A DNA stretch of 64,000 nucleotides from contig NZ_CP150302.1 of NCBI RefSeq assembly GCF_038051945.1, forward strand, positions 5,766,001-5,830,000, written 5' to 3'. This DNA comes from Paenibacillus sp. FSL H3-0469 (lineage in GTDB: Bacteria; Bacillota; Bacilli; Paenibacillales; Paenibacillaceae). Positions within the stretch are counted from its first letter, which is position 1, and every line of letters begins with the position of its first letter. The notes beneath the pieces were generated by a model. That model did not search any database. It was not told the DNA's origin and saw nothing but the letters and a program-made list of their open reading frames with translations. Positions 34,038 through 42,858 of this stretch are shown here, one piece after another. Both the position numbers and the translations under genes were made by a program.

Positions 34038-35993
34038 TTATTCCTCAGCCAGTTTCTCCCATTCGCTAAATAAATCTCCCAGCTCGCGTTTTTTGTCCTT
34101 CAGCTCACTTTCATGCTCCTGAAGCGCCATATAATCCTGATACACCTCAGGTTTAGTCATTTCATGCTCAATCCCCGAGATGGCTTCCTCCAGCTTCGCG
34201 ATATTCTCCTCCAGTTCAGAGATGCGGCGCTGGCGGTTCCGCTCCTCGCGTTTGGCCTGTTTCTCCGCTTCATAGGAGAGGGAGCTGCCTCTTTCCGCCG
34301 CTATCGCTTCGCTGTCGGCATTGCGGGAGGACTTGGCGGCGGCAAGCTCGGCTTCCTCTTCGGCAATTGCCTTGAGCTCGAGCTTTTTCTCAATATAGTC
34401 GTCATAATTGCCCAAGTACTGATCAATTCCGTCCGGGTGCAGTTCAAGTACCCGTTCAGCCATCTTGTTGAGGAAATAACGGTCATGGGAAATGAACAGC
34501 AGGGTGCCTTCAAAATCGATCAGGGCCGATTCGAGCACCTCGCGGCTGACGAGATCCAGATGGTTGGTAGGCTCATCGAGAATCAGCATATTGGCTCCGC
34601 GCAGCATCAGCTTGGACAGGGCGACGCGGGCCTTCTCACCGCCGCTCAGCGCAGCGACCTTCTTAAGTACATCCTCGCCGCTGAACAGGAAGTTGCCGAG
34701 AATCGTGCGGATTCTGGCCTCCTCCAGCATCGGATATTCGCTCCACAGCTCCTCCAGCACAGTATTGCGCGGATTCAGCCGGGTCTGCTCCTGATCATAG
34801 TAGGCGATCTTCACCTTGGTTCCCCAGTTCACGGTTCCGCGGGAAGGCTCGCGGGTGCCGGTCATACATTGCAGCAGTGTGGACTTCCCGATCCCGTTCG
34901 GCCCGATCAGCGCCGCTGTCTCGCCGCGCCGCAGCTCGAAGGAGGCATTGCGGAAGAGCGGTGCAGCCTCCGGACTGAAGGAGACTGCCACCTCCCGGAC
35001 CTGGAGCACCTCCTTGCCGGACATGAAGTCGGGCTCGAAGGAGAAGCTGGCCTTCTTCAGGTCGCCCAGCGGCTTGTCGATGCGCTCCATCTTGTCGAGC
35101 GCCTTACGGCGGCTCTGTGCCCGCTTGGTGGTCGAGGCCCGGACAATGTTGCGCTGCACGAAATCCTCCATCCGCGAAATTTCGTCCTGCTGCTTCTCGT
35201 ACTGCTTCATACGGATCTCGTATTCCGCAGCCTTCAGCTCCATATAACGGCTGTAGTTGCCTGTGTATCTGCGCGATTGGTGCCGCTCGATCTCTACGAT
35301 GGTCGTCACCAGGCGGTCGAGGAAATACCGGTCATGGGATACGACCAGAATGCCTCCGGCGTAGCCGCGCAGATAATCCTCCAGCCAGGTGAGCGTCTCG
35401 ATGTCCAAATGGTTAGTCGGCTCATCGAGCATGAGCAGATCGGGTGCTTGAAGCAGGATACGGGCCAGTGCCAGACGCGTCTTTTGGCCTCCGCTTAACG
35501 TTGAGATTGGAGTATCCGGTGCGAACTCCCCGAAGCCCATCCCGTGCAGCACGCTGCGGATGCGTGTATTGATCTCATAGCCGCCGTGATCCTTGAACCA
35601 GTCGGAGCGTCTGGCATAACGCTCCAGCAGATCCTCATAACGCTTCGGATCTTCGGCAAGTGCGGGATCGGCGATATCCGCCTCAAGCTGCCGCAGCTCG
35701 GCTTCCGCCTCCAGCAGCGGCGCAAATACCGCGAGCATCTCTTCCTGTATGGTGTTATCCGACTGCAGGCCGCTATTCTGGGCCAGGTAGCCAATCGTAG
35801 TCTCTTTAGACTTATGAATTTGTCCGCTGTCATAAGACATCTCACCCGCAAGAATCTGCAGAAAGGTCGATTTGCCTGCTCCGTTGACGCCAACCAGCCC
35901 GACTCTCTCCCTCTCGTTCACCATGAGATTAATGCCGTCCAGCACGCTTTGTATACCGTATGATTTCGTAATTCCTGTCGCTTGAAGAAGCAT
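34038..35993 (-). CDS. ABC-F family ATPase (translation factor type)
   Basis: About 651 residues, soluble, with two ABC domains and no membrane segment. Domain 1 has GVNGAGKST near residue 37, LSGGQKTRLALA and LLMLDEPTNHLD; domain 2 has GPNGIGKST, LSGGEKARVALS and LILDEPTNHLD. The interdomain linker (QRNIVRASTTKRAQSRRKAL) is the P-site-reaching arm of ABC-F proteins. A C-terminal coiled coil (ISELEENIAKLEEAISGIEH) resembles that of Uup/YdiF. ABC-F proteins act on the ribosome; some give antibiotic resistance, but the housekeeping YdiF-type seems more likely here. The frame is open 40 codons further upstream; ATG 35993 follows GGAGG and gives MLLQATGITKSYG. Confidence 0.92.
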   Translation of the reverse strand: MLLQATGITKSYGIQSVLDGINLMVNERERVGLVGVNGAGKSTFLQILAGEMSYDSGQIHKSKETTIGYLAQNSGLQSDNTIQEEMLAVFAPLLEAEAELRQLEADIADPALAEDPKRYEDLLERYARRSDWFKDHGGYEINTRIRSVLHGMGFGEFAPDTPISTLSGGQKTRLALARILLQAPDLLMLDEPTNHLDIETLTWLEDYLRGYAGGILVVSHDRYFLDRLVTTIVEIERHQSRRYTGNYSRYMELKAAEYEIRMKQYEKQQDEISRMEDFVQRNIVRASTTKRAQSRRKALDKMERIDKPLGDLKKASFSFEPDFMSGKEVLQVREVAVSFSPEAAPLFRNASFELRRGETAALIGPNGIGKSTLLQCMTGTREPSRGTVNWGTKVKIAYYDQEQTRLNPRNTVLEELWSEYPMLEEARIRTILGNFLFSGEDVLKKVAALSGGEKARVALSKLMLRGANMLILDEPTNHLDLVSREVLESALIDFEGTLLFISHDRYFLNKMAERVLELHPDGIDQYLGNYDDYIEKKLELKAIAEEEAELAAAKSSRNADSEAIAAERGSSLSYEAEKQAKREERNRQRRISELEENIAKLEEAISGIEHEMTKPEVYQDYMALQEHESELKDKKRELGDLFSEWEKLAEE

Positions 35994-36209
35994 TCTGATG
36001 AAACCTCCGCCCTTGCAAATTGGCCTTGGCGGCTTGCGCCCAGGCGATTGTCCAATCTTATTCTCCAGTTTACATGAAAAAGGTTGGACGTGCGAGGTCC
36101 ATTCTCCTAACAAGGGGAATGAATCAACCTTGGCGAACCAGTGAGAAGAGTGGTAAACTGAGCTTACAAACTATGATAAGCTAGGAACAAGTGAAGGAGG
36201 AGGCTGCCT

Positions 36210-36875
36210 ATGCAGGACAGCAGCATGCAGCTTGCCGGGCGGAAACGTGAGCTTCGCACCGGGAATGCCGCGCTCCGCGATGCCTTGCCCATGGAGCAGC
36301 GGGAGCTGTTATCCGCCCGGGTATGCGCCCATGCCTGGAGCTGGTTCGCGCAGGAAGGCGCAGCTTCACTGCTTGCGTATGCGCCGTTTCGCTCCGAGCT
36401 GGACTGCCGTCCGCTTCTTGCGGCGGCGTGGGCTGAAGAGCACGAGGTGCTGCTTCCCCGCGTCAACCGGGAGAGCGGGGATTTAAGCCTACACCAGGTA
36501 AGCTCCTGGGATGAGCTTGTCCCTGGAACCTACGGGATCATGGAGCCGGCGGCGGGGAGTGCTGCACTTGCCGGACCCATCATGCAAGCAGCAGGACGGG
36601 GAACCAGCTGGCCGGAGGTCATCTTCGTGCCCGGACTGGCCTTTGACCGGCGGGGCGGGCGCCTCGGCTACGGACGCGGATATTATGACCGCCTGCACAC
36701 CGCCTTGGAGGCGGTAGCCCCCGGCACGGCTGCCAAGCCCATATGGATTGGTCTGGCCTACGGCCTCCAGCTGGTACCCGAAGTACCGCTTGAAGAGCAT
36801 GATGCCTTAATGGATCTGCTGATTACGGAGAACGGCATCTGGGATTGCCGGAAGGAGAGGGCTACATGGAATTAA
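36210..36875 (+). CDS. 5-formyltetrahydrofolate cyclo-ligase
   Basis: A 221-residue enzyme converting 5-formyl-THF to 5,10-methenyl-THF with ATP. The family signature FDRRGGRLGYGRGYYDR, with FVPGLAF before it, lies near residue 147, and the N-terminal basic helix KRELR is typical. GGAGGAGG places the start at ATG 36210. The stop overlaps moaC by 10 bases, so this folate gene and two molybdenum cofactor genes appear to form one transcript. Confidence 0.92.
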   Translation: MQDSSMQLAGRKRELRTGNAALRDALPMEQRELLSARVCAHAWSWFAQEGAASLLAYAPFRSELDCRPLLAAAWAEEHEVLLPRVNRESGDLSLHQVSSWDELVPGTYGIMEPAAGSAALAGPIMQAAGRGTSWPEVIFVPGLAFDRRGGRLGYGRGYYDRLHTALEAVAPGTAAKPIWIGLAYGLQLVPEVPLEEHDALMDLLITENGIWDCRKERATWN

Positions 36876-37342
36876 CTCATTTCAACGAGCAGGGCAGAGC
36901 CCGCATGGTGGATGTGAGCGACAAGGAAGTTACCAAGCGGACAGCGGCAGCCAGAAGCCAGGTACATATGGCCCCGGAGACGCTGAGCGCCATTAAGGCG
37001 GGAACGATCCGCAAGGGCGATGTGCTTGCGGTAGCTCAGGTTGCAGGAATCATGGCGGCGAAGCAGACCTCGGGCTGGATTCCGATGTGCCACCCGCTGC
37101 CGCTTACCGGAGTGGATATCCGCTTCATGGATAACAACAAAGATGAACTATATATAGAAGCAACCGTCAGCACTACCGGCAAGACCGGGGTGGAGATGGA
37201 GGCGCTCACTGCCGTATCGGCGGCGGCGCTGACCGTATATGATATGTGCAAGGCGCTGCAGAAGGACATGATTATCGGACCTACGATGCTGGTGTCCAAG
37301 AGCGGCGGTAAGAATGGGGATTACGCGCTGGAAGCAGAATAG
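36866..37342 (+). CDS. moaC: Cyclic pyranopterin monophosphate synthase MoaC
   Basis: A 158-residue protein with the full MoaC pattern: ARMVDVSDKEVTKRTAAA, the active-site region IPMCHPLPLTGVDI, and GKTGVEMEALTAVSAAALTVYDMCKA. Together with MoaA it makes cyclic pyranopterin monophosphate, the first intermediate of molybdenum cofactor. ATG 36866 follows GGAAGGAGAGG; the longer frame from 36845 has no site. The gene overlaps the preceding cyclo-ligase gene. moaA itself is not in the window. Confidence 0.95.
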   Translation: MELTHFNEQGRARMVDVSDKEVTKRTAAARSQVHMAPETLSAIKAGTIRKGDVLAVAQVAGIMAAKQTSGWIPMCHPLPLTGVDIRFMDNNKDELYIEATVSTTGKTGVEMEALTAVSAAALTVYDMCKALQKDMIIGPTMLVSKSGGKNGDYALEAE

Positions 37343-37433
37343 AGCAGCAGCAGGGAATGATACAGCCGAAGGCGCAGCGGCAGCTGCTTCAGCAGCCGGA
37401 CATACATAGTACATAGAGAGGGAGGGACAACCT

Positions 37434-37919
37434 ATGGCGTGGAAAACAGCAATCCTGACGGCCAGTGATAAAGGGGCCAGGGGCGAACGGGAAGACACGA
37501 GCGCCCAGGTGATTCGGGAGCTGGTGGAAGAGGAGCTGGGCGGCGAGATCATTGAATACCGGATCGTGCCTGACGAGCAGGATGAGATTATTGCTGCACT
37601 GATTGAGCTCACGGATTATTTCCAGGCGGATCTGGTGCTTACTACCGGCGGAACCGATCTGGCGATCCGCGATGTTACGCCGGAGGCGACGCGGCGGGTT
37701 ATTGAACGCGAAGTGCCCGGACTCTCCGAGGCGATGCGCAGTACGGTCATGCAGAAGAACCGCGCAGCAATGCTGTTCCGGGGAATCTGCGGGATCCGCG
37801 GAAGAACCCTGATTGTCAATCTGCCTGGTACCCCGAAGGGGGTACATGAGAATCTGGCAGCAATTATGGATCAGCTGCCGGAAGCTCTGTTAATGGTTAC
37901 AGGGCAATACCGCCAGTAA
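37434..37919 (+). CDS. mogA: Molybdopterin adenylyltransferase, MogA/MoaB family
   Basis: A 161-residue protein: AILTASDKGARGEREDTSA, LTTGGTDLAIRDVTPEA and LIVNLPGTPKGVHENL are the conserved blocks of MogA/MoaB proteins, which adenylylate molybdopterin before metal insertion. It sits 91 bp after moaC on the same strand with GGGAGGGA as ribosome site. tatA and tatC follow; the Tat system exports folded molybdoenzymes, which makes the neighbourhood sensible. Confidence 0.92.
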   Translation: MAWKTAILTASDKGARGEREDTSAQVIRELVEEELGGEIIEYRIVPDEQDEIIAALIELTDYFQADLVLTTGGTDLAIRDVTPEATRRVIEREVPGLSEAMRSTVMQKNRAAMLFRGICGIRGRTLIVNLPGTPKGVHENLAAIMDQLPEALLMVTGQYRQ

Positions 37920-38050
37920 TAAGCCCCGGTTCCACCCGCTTTTGTCTAAATCGTTCAGGATAGACGATGGATGTGTGATATAAGTTATGGTATTATTATT
38001 TTATCGTTAACTATTGTCATGAACGGACAGAAGGATGGGAGGAAACCGGA

Positions 38051-38293
38051 ATGTTAGGTGGTATTGGCACACCCGGAATTATCTTGTTGGTTATCTTGGC
38101 GCTTCTGCTCTTTGGTCCCAATAAGCTTCCTGAATTGGGGCGGGCAGTCGGGCGTACCTTCCGTGAATTCAAGGATGGTGCACGGGAGATTGTGAACGAG
38201 CCGGAACCGGCCAAGCGGAGCGAGACACCTGCTCCTGCGGCCTCGCAGACGGTAGCAGCAGAACTTCCGCAGGACCGCCGTCTGCCGGAATAA
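38051..38293 (+). CDS. tatA: Sec-independent translocase subunit TatA
   Basis: An 80-residue protein with a short N-terminal membrane helix (residues 6-21, GTPGIILLVILALLLFG), the FGPNKLPELGRAVG hinge and an amphipathic helix TFREFKDGAREI, then a charged, Pro/Ala-rich tail. TatA oligomers form the pore-like assembly for folded proteins. GGAGG precedes the start. A hairpin terminator stands between tatA and tatC, so tatC may be expressed at a lower level by read-through or from its own promoter. Confidence 0.95.
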   Translation: MLGGIGTPGIILLVILALLLFGPNKLPELGRAVGRTFREFKDGAREIVNEPEPAKRSETPAPAASQTVAAELPQDRRLPE

Positions 38294-38310
38294 TTGTAAG
38301 GTTCCCACGC

Positions 38311-38361
38311 AGGGGCGTCTTTCCCAGGTCTGCTAATAGACTGGGACGGCGCCCTTTTTTT
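38311..38361 (+). terminator. Imperfect terminator between tatA and tatC
   Basis: CCCAGGTCT (38323-38331) pairs with AGACTGGG (38338-38345, one bulge), extended imperfectly by AGGGGCG against CGCCCT, and followed by seven T. It would reduce transcription from tatA into tatC. Confidence 0.75.
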
Positions 38362-38434
38362 GAAATATAAGCATTTAAATGTTGCACACGATAAATTATC
38401 CATTGCTAATATATCTATCCGGGTGGTGTCAGTC

Positions 38435-39199
38435 ATGTCTCTGGAAGCGGAAGAAATGTCCCTCGTCGATCATCTGACGGAGCTGCGCAGACGTCTTATC
38501 TACGTGCTGATTGTATTTGTGGCCGGACTTGTGCTGGGCTTATTCGTCGCCAAACCAATCTATCTGTACCTGATCAGCGCCGACGCTGCGCAAGGCTTTG
38601 TACTGCATGCGTTCTCCTTCTGGGACGGGATCGGGATGTATATGAAGATCGCCATGGCGGTCTCGCTGGTCTTCTCCGTACCGTTCATTGCCTTCCAGCT
38701 ATGGGCATTCATCAGCCCCGGTCTGCGTCCTGTGGAGCGGAGTGCTGCCCTGCGATATGTGCCTTATGTGTTTGTGTTGTTTATTGCCGGCATTGCTTTT
38801 GCCTATTACATAGTATTCCCTATGGCCTTGTCCTTCACCATTTCGATTACGCGGAATATGGGGCTTGAAGAGACCTACGGCATCGCTGAATACTTCAACT
38901 TCCTGTTCAGTCTGGTGATTCCGCTGGCCCTGCTCTTCGAGCTGCCGCTGATTGTCATGTTCCTGACCAAGCTTAGGGTGCTGAATCCGCTGCGTCTGCG
39001 CAAGATGCGCCGTTATGCCTATTTCGCGCTTGTGTTTATTGCTGTGGTCATTACGCCGCCTGATTTCATCTCGGACTTTCTGGTGACAATTCCGCTGCTG
39101 GTGCTGTATGAATTCAGTGTGTTTCTGTCCGCGTTCGTCTACCGCAGGCAATTGGCCGAGGACGCCAAGCGGGAGGCGCGGTATGTGAAGGCAGAATGA
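38435..39199 (+). CDS. tatC: Sec-independent translocase subunit TatC
   Basis: A 254-residue, six-helix membrane protein that recognises twin-arginine signal peptides together with TatA/B. The start MSLVDHLTELRRRLIYVL contains the conserved LxELRxR, and FQLWAFISPGLRPVER and YFNFLFSLVIPLALLFELPL are diagnostic. ATG 38435 follows GGGTGGTG; the frame upstream to 38360 runs into the terminator. The 306-bp stretch after it, up to groES, holds the heat-shock control region and no gene. Confidence 0.95.
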   Translation: MSLEAEEMSLVDHLTELRRRLIYVLIVFVAGLVLGLFVAKPIYLYLISADAAQGFVLHAFSFWDGIGMYMKIAMAVSLVFSVPFIAFQLWAFISPGLRPVERSAALRYVPYVFVLFIAGIAFAYYIVFPMALSFTISITRNMGLEETYGIAEYFNFLFSLVIPLALLFELPLIVMFLTKLRVLNPLRLRKMRRYAYFALVFIAVVITPPDFISDFLVTIPLLVLYEFSVFLSAFVYRRQLAEDAKREARYVKAE

Positions 39200-39314
39200 A
39201 TGGATGGGGGGCATAAACTGCCCCTTGATGGATAGAATGTAGGAAAGTGTGTGCCGGACAAGCACTGAAACCATAATTTTGCAAAAAAACAAATACGATT
39301 TTACGTAAAAGGAC

Positions 39315-39343
39315 TTGAAATCCGCCTTCAAGTTGAGTATCAT
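39315..39343 (+). promoter_or_regulatory. Sigma-A promoter of groESL
   Basis: TTGAAA (39315-39320), a 17-bp spacer and TATCAT (39338-39343). The predicted start near 39350 lies just before the CIRCE operator. Confidence 0.75.
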
Positions 39344-39354
39344 AAAAATTGTTG

Positions 39355-39381
39355 TTAGCACTACAGAGGGTTGAGTGCTAA
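39355..39381. promoter_or_regulatory. CIRCE operator (HrcA site)
   Basis: TTAGCACTA-N9-GAGTGCTAA, one mismatch from the universal CIRCE inverted repeat TTAGCACTC-N9-GAGTGCTAA. HrcA bound here represses groESL until heat shock. Confidence 0.95.
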
Positions 39382-39505
39382 CGCTGCGAGAAAACCGGGA
39401 TTGGCCGCAGCAATACCCCTTCAGGGATGCTGATGGTGCAGATCCCCGCAGTTCAATCTATGTTTTCAAGGCAAAACACATAATTTCAAAGGAGGCTATT
39501 TTTTC

Positions 39506-39787
39506 ATGATTAAACCACTAGGTGAACGCGTATTGGTAGAACCAAGCGAGCAACAGGAAACCACTTCTTTCGGGATCGTGCTTCCGGACTCTTCCAAAGA
39601 GAAGCCGCAAGAAGGTACTATTATCGCTGTAGGCAGCGGGGCTTTGAAAGACGGAGTCCGTGTAGCGCTGGAAGTGAAAGAGGGCGACCGTGTGCTTTTC
39701 TCGAAATATGCCGGAACTGAAATCAAATACGAAGGCAAAGAATATCTGATTATGAAAGAAAGCGACATCCACGCTATTCTTGACTAG
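39506..39787 (+). CDS. groES: Co-chaperonin GroES
   Basis: A 93-residue ring-forming lid of the chaperonin. MIKPLGERVLVEPSEQQETT, the mobile loop TTSFGIVLPDSS, and VLFSKYAGTEIKYEGKEYLI are standard. AAAGGAGG precedes the ATG. Operon with groEL 68 bp downstream, both under the CIRCE-controlled promoter. Confidence 0.97.
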   Translation: MIKPLGERVLVEPSEQQETTSFGIVLPDSSKEKPQEGTIIAVGSGALKDGVRVALEVKEGDRVLFSKYAGTEIKYEGKEYLIMKESDIHAILD

Positions 39788-39855
39788 TCTTGAACGTCTC
39801 TCATAATTCAGATTCAGAATACATTCACAAATTATATTAGGAGGTTAACTATACA

Positions 39856-41490
39856 ATGGCTAAAGAAATTAAGTTCAGTGAAGATGCTCGCCGTGCAATG
39901 CTGCGCGGGGTTGACGCTTTGGCAAATGCAGTAAAGGTTACACTGGGTCCAAAAGGCCGCAACGTGGTGCTGGAGAAGAAATTCGGCAGCCCGCTGATCA
40001 CTAACGATGGTGTAACCATCGCCAAAGAAATCGAACTCGAAGATGCCTTCGAGAACATGGGCGCACAGCTCGTTAAAGAAGTAGCTACCAAGACTAATGA
40101 TGTAGCAGGTGACGGTACTACAACTGCAACGGTTCTGGCTCAGGCTATGATCCGCGAAGGTCTGAAGAACGTAACTGCAGGCGCTAACCCGATGGTTATG
40201 CGTAAAGGGATCGACAAAGCAGTTAAGGCTGCTGTCGCTGAACTGCAGAATATCGCTAAGCCGATTGTGGATTCCCAAGCGATCGCACAAGTAGCTGCAA
40301 TCTCCGCTGCTGACGAAGAAGTGGGCCAACTGATTGCTGAAGCTATGGAAAAAGTGGGCAAGGACGGCGTTATCACCGTTGAAGAATCCCGCGGATTCCT
40401 GACTGAGCTTGAAGTGGTTGAAGGTATGCAGTTCGACCGTGGATACATTTCCCCGTACATGATCACGGATACGGACAAGATGGAAGCCGTTCTGGAGAAC
40501 CCGTACATCCTGATCACAGACAAGAAAATCAGCAGCACTCAAGAAATTCTTCCGCTCTTGGAGAAGATCGTTCAACAGGCACGTCCGCTGGTAATTATCG
40601 CTGAAGATATCGAAGGCGAAGCTCAGGCGATGCTGATCGTGAACAAACTGCGCGGAACCTTCAACGCTGTGGCTGTTAAGGCTCCTGGATTCGGCGACCG
40701 CCGTGAAGCGATGCTGCAGGATATCGCTGCTCTGACAGGCGGCCAAGTGATCACTGAGAAGCTGGGTCTTGATCTCAAGAGCACTTCCATTGAGCAACTG
40801 GGTAATGCCCGTCAAGTGCGCGTAACCAAAGAAAACACTACAATCGTAGACGGAAGCGGCGACAAGGCGGACATCAATGCACGCGTTAGCCAAATCCGTT
40901 CCCAGCTGGAAGAAACGACTTCCGAGTTCGACAAAGAAAAACTGCAGGAGCGTCTGGCTAAATTGGCTGGCGGCGTAGCCGTTGTCAAAGTCGGTGCTGC
41001 GACTGAAACTGAACTGAAAGAGCGTAAGCTCCGCATCGAAGATGCCCTGAACGCAACCCGCGCTGCGGTTGAAGAAGGTATCGTATCCGGTGGGGGTACA
41101 GCTCTTGTGAACGTATATGCTGCTGTAGCTGCTGTTGTAGCTGAAGGCGACGAAAGAACTGGCGTTAACCTCGTGCTGCGCGCACTGGAAGAGCCTGTTC
41201 GTACGATCGCTGCTAACGCAGGCCAGGAAGGTTCCGTTATCGTGGACCGCCTGAAAAAAGAAGCCATCGGCATCGGCTACAACGCTGCTACCGATGAGTG
41301 GGTAAACATGTTCGAAGCAGGGATCGTTGACCCTGCCAAGGTAACCCGTTACGCGCTGCAGAACGCAGCTTCCGTAGCTGCTATGTTCCTGACTACCGAA
41401 GCCGTTATCGCTGACAAGCCAGAACCACCTAGTGCTGGCGGCGGAATGCCGGATATGGGCGGCATGGGCGGTATGGGCGGCATGATGTAA
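39856..41490 (+). CDS. groEL: Chaperonin GroEL
   Basis: A 544-residue chaperonin subunit of full length. VTLGPKGRNVVLEKKFG, DGVTIAKEIEL, AGDGTTTATVLAQA (ATP site) and the C-terminal GGM repeat tail ending GGMGGMM are present. It folds client proteins with GroES and ATP. TAGGAGG sets the start. Codon use is strongly biased towards CTG, GAA and GCT as expected for a highly expressed gene. Confidence 0.98.
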   Translation: MAKEIKFSEDARRAMLRGVDALANAVKVTLGPKGRNVVLEKKFGSPLITNDGVTIAKEIELEDAFENMGAQLVKEVATKTNDVAGDGTTTATVLAQAMIREGLKNVTAGANPMVMRKGIDKAVKAAVAELQNIAKPIVDSQAIAQVAAISAADEEVGQLIAEAMEKVGKDGVITVEESRGFLTELEVVEGMQFDRGYISPYMITDTDKMEAVLENPYILITDKKISSTQEILPLLEKIVQQARPLVIIAEDIEGEAQAMLIVNKLRGTFNAVAVKAPGFGDRREAMLQDIAALTGGQVITEKLGLDLKSTSIEQLGNARQVRVTKENTTIVDGSGDKADINARVSQIRSQLEETTSEFDKEKLQERLAKLAGGVAVVKVGAATETELKERKLRIEDALNATRAAVEEGIVSGGGTALVNVYAAVAAVVAEGDERTGVNLVLRALEEPVRTIAANAGQEGSVIVDRLKKEAIGIGYNAATDEWVNMFEAGIVDPAKVTRYALQNAASVAAMFLTTEAVIADKPEPPSAGGGMPDMGGMGGMGGMM

Positions 41491-41564
41491 TAAGGGTTAC
41501 AAACCCTTATGCATCAAGGGTTTTCTGAGAAGGAAACCCCGTTTGACCACATGATGCAAAAATA

Positions 41565-41609
41565 AGAGACTTCCTATGAGTTCATTGAACTTGTGGGAAG
41601 TCTCTTTTT
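41565..41609. terminator. Bidirectional terminator between groEL and dus
   Basis: AGAGACTTCCTA (41565-41576) pairs with TGGGAAGTCTCT (41594-41605, one G-U), with T4 after it and an A-rich run before it, so it can serve both convergent genes. Confidence 0.9.
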
Positions 41610-41611
41610 CT

Positions 41612-42589
41612 TCAATCTAATTCTTGATCTAGAAGAGGTTTTACTAAACGACGCACTTCGTCTGTTGAAGTGGTTTCCATTAATTGGTCTCGCAGTTCGT
41701 CTGCGCCTCTAAATCCACGAACATAGATTTTGAAATAGCGAAGAAGTGGTTTAAATGAACGTGGCAAGGTTTCTGTTGAATATTTATCATGAAGATCCAA
41801 CTGTAAAAGAAGTAAATTGAGAAAATCCTTCGCGCTATGTTCTTTAGAGTCTTTCTCAAAAGCAAATGGATTAGTGAAAATGCCGCGGCCAATCATGATA
41901 CCATCAACGCCGTATTGTTCAACTATTTTTAATCCTGTTGCGCGGTCCGGAATATCTCCATTAATGGTTAACAACGTATTTGGGGCAATTTCATCGCGCA
42001 ATTTTTTTATTTCAGGAATTAGTTCCCAGTGTGCAGCTACTTTACTCTTCTCTTTTTTGGTACGAAGGTGAATGGAAAGATTCGCAATATCTTGTTTCAA
42101 TATATGTCCTAACCAATCGCGCCACTCATCAATTTTAGAGTAACCTAATCTTGTTTTAACACTAACCGGCAATCCACCTGCTTTTGCTGCTTGAATAATT
42201 TCTGCTGCAACTTCAGGATGGCGTATTAATCCAGCCCCTTTTCCACTGGCTGCGGCGTTTTGTGCCGGGCATCCCATGTTTATATCGATACCACGAAAAC
42301 CAAGTTTTTTCATATCAATACTCATCTGTTCAAAAAGTGCAGGTTTATTGCCCCAAATATGAGCGACAATCGGTTGCTCATCCGCTGTGAACATTAACCG
42401 GCCACCTACATTTTCTTTTCCAACAGGATGACAATAATTTTCTGCACTTGTGAATTCTGTGAAAAATACGTCAGGTTTTGCAGCTTCACTAATGACGTGA
42501 CGAAATACAATATCTGTGACGTCTTCCATTGGAGCTAATATAAAAAACGGTTTCGGTAAATCCAGCCAAAAGTTTGGTTCGTTACTCAT
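41612..42589 (-). CDS. dus: tRNA-dihydrouridine synthase
   Basis: A 325-residue FMN enzyme reducing uridines in the tRNA D-loop. FILAPMEDVTDIVFR near residue 16, INMGCPAQNAA (catalytic Cys) near 104, VSVKTRLGY, LSIHLRTKKEKS, TINGDI and GIMIGRGIFTNPFAF are the Dus pattern. The paralogue type (A, B or C) is not decided. Its DNA is clearly more AT-rich than groEL or the genes before it, with AT-ending codons frequent, suggesting later acquisition. The ribosome site GGAGAAG precedes ATG 42589. Confidence 0.93.
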   Translation of the reverse strand: MSNEPNFWLDLPKPFFILAPMEDVTDIVFRHVISEAAKPDVFFTEFTSAENYCHPVGKENVGGRLMFTADEQPIVAHIWGNKPALFEQMSIDMKKLGFRGIDINMGCPAQNAAASGKGAGLIRHPEVAAEIIQAAKAGGLPVSVKTRLGYSKIDEWRDWLGHILKQDIANLSIHLRTKKEKSKVAAHWELIPEIKKLRDEIAPNTLLTINGDIPDRATGLKIVEQYGVDGIMIGRGIFTNPFAFEKDSKEHSAKDFLNLLLLQLDLHDKYSTETLPRSFKPLLRYFKIYVRGFRGADELRDQLMETTSTDEVRRLVKPLLDQELD

Positions 42590-42710
42590 ATTATCTTCTC
42601 CTGTTGCAACATATAAAAACGATATAATCTATAGCTAAGTCTTTTACCCATCCTACATAGACTAACACATTTTGTTAGGGGATGTGAATCAATTAGGCAT
42701 CCTTAAAAGT

Positions 42711-42738
42711 CTGATCTCCTGGAGATCAGGCTCTTTTT
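42711..42738 (+). terminator. Orphan terminator-like hairpin before the surface-protein operon
   Basis: CTGATCT-CCTGG-AGATCAG (perfect, optionally longer) followed by GCTCTTTTT. No plus-strand gene lies upstream (dus is on the other strand). Two further small hairpins precede it: CTAACA/TGTTAG (42662-42678) and GGATG/CATCC (42680-42702). It may be an attenuator in the leader of the next operon, or end a small RNA. Confidence 0.6.
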
Positions 42739-42858
42739 GCTGTTGGCCAGAAGGGAGCGGCAAGCGCGAACTTAAAGATTTCTTTAACTTTCACACAGGG
42801 GTTAATCCGCCATGTAGAATTGTAGCTTAATAGGATTAATCAATTGAAGGGCCGGAAC

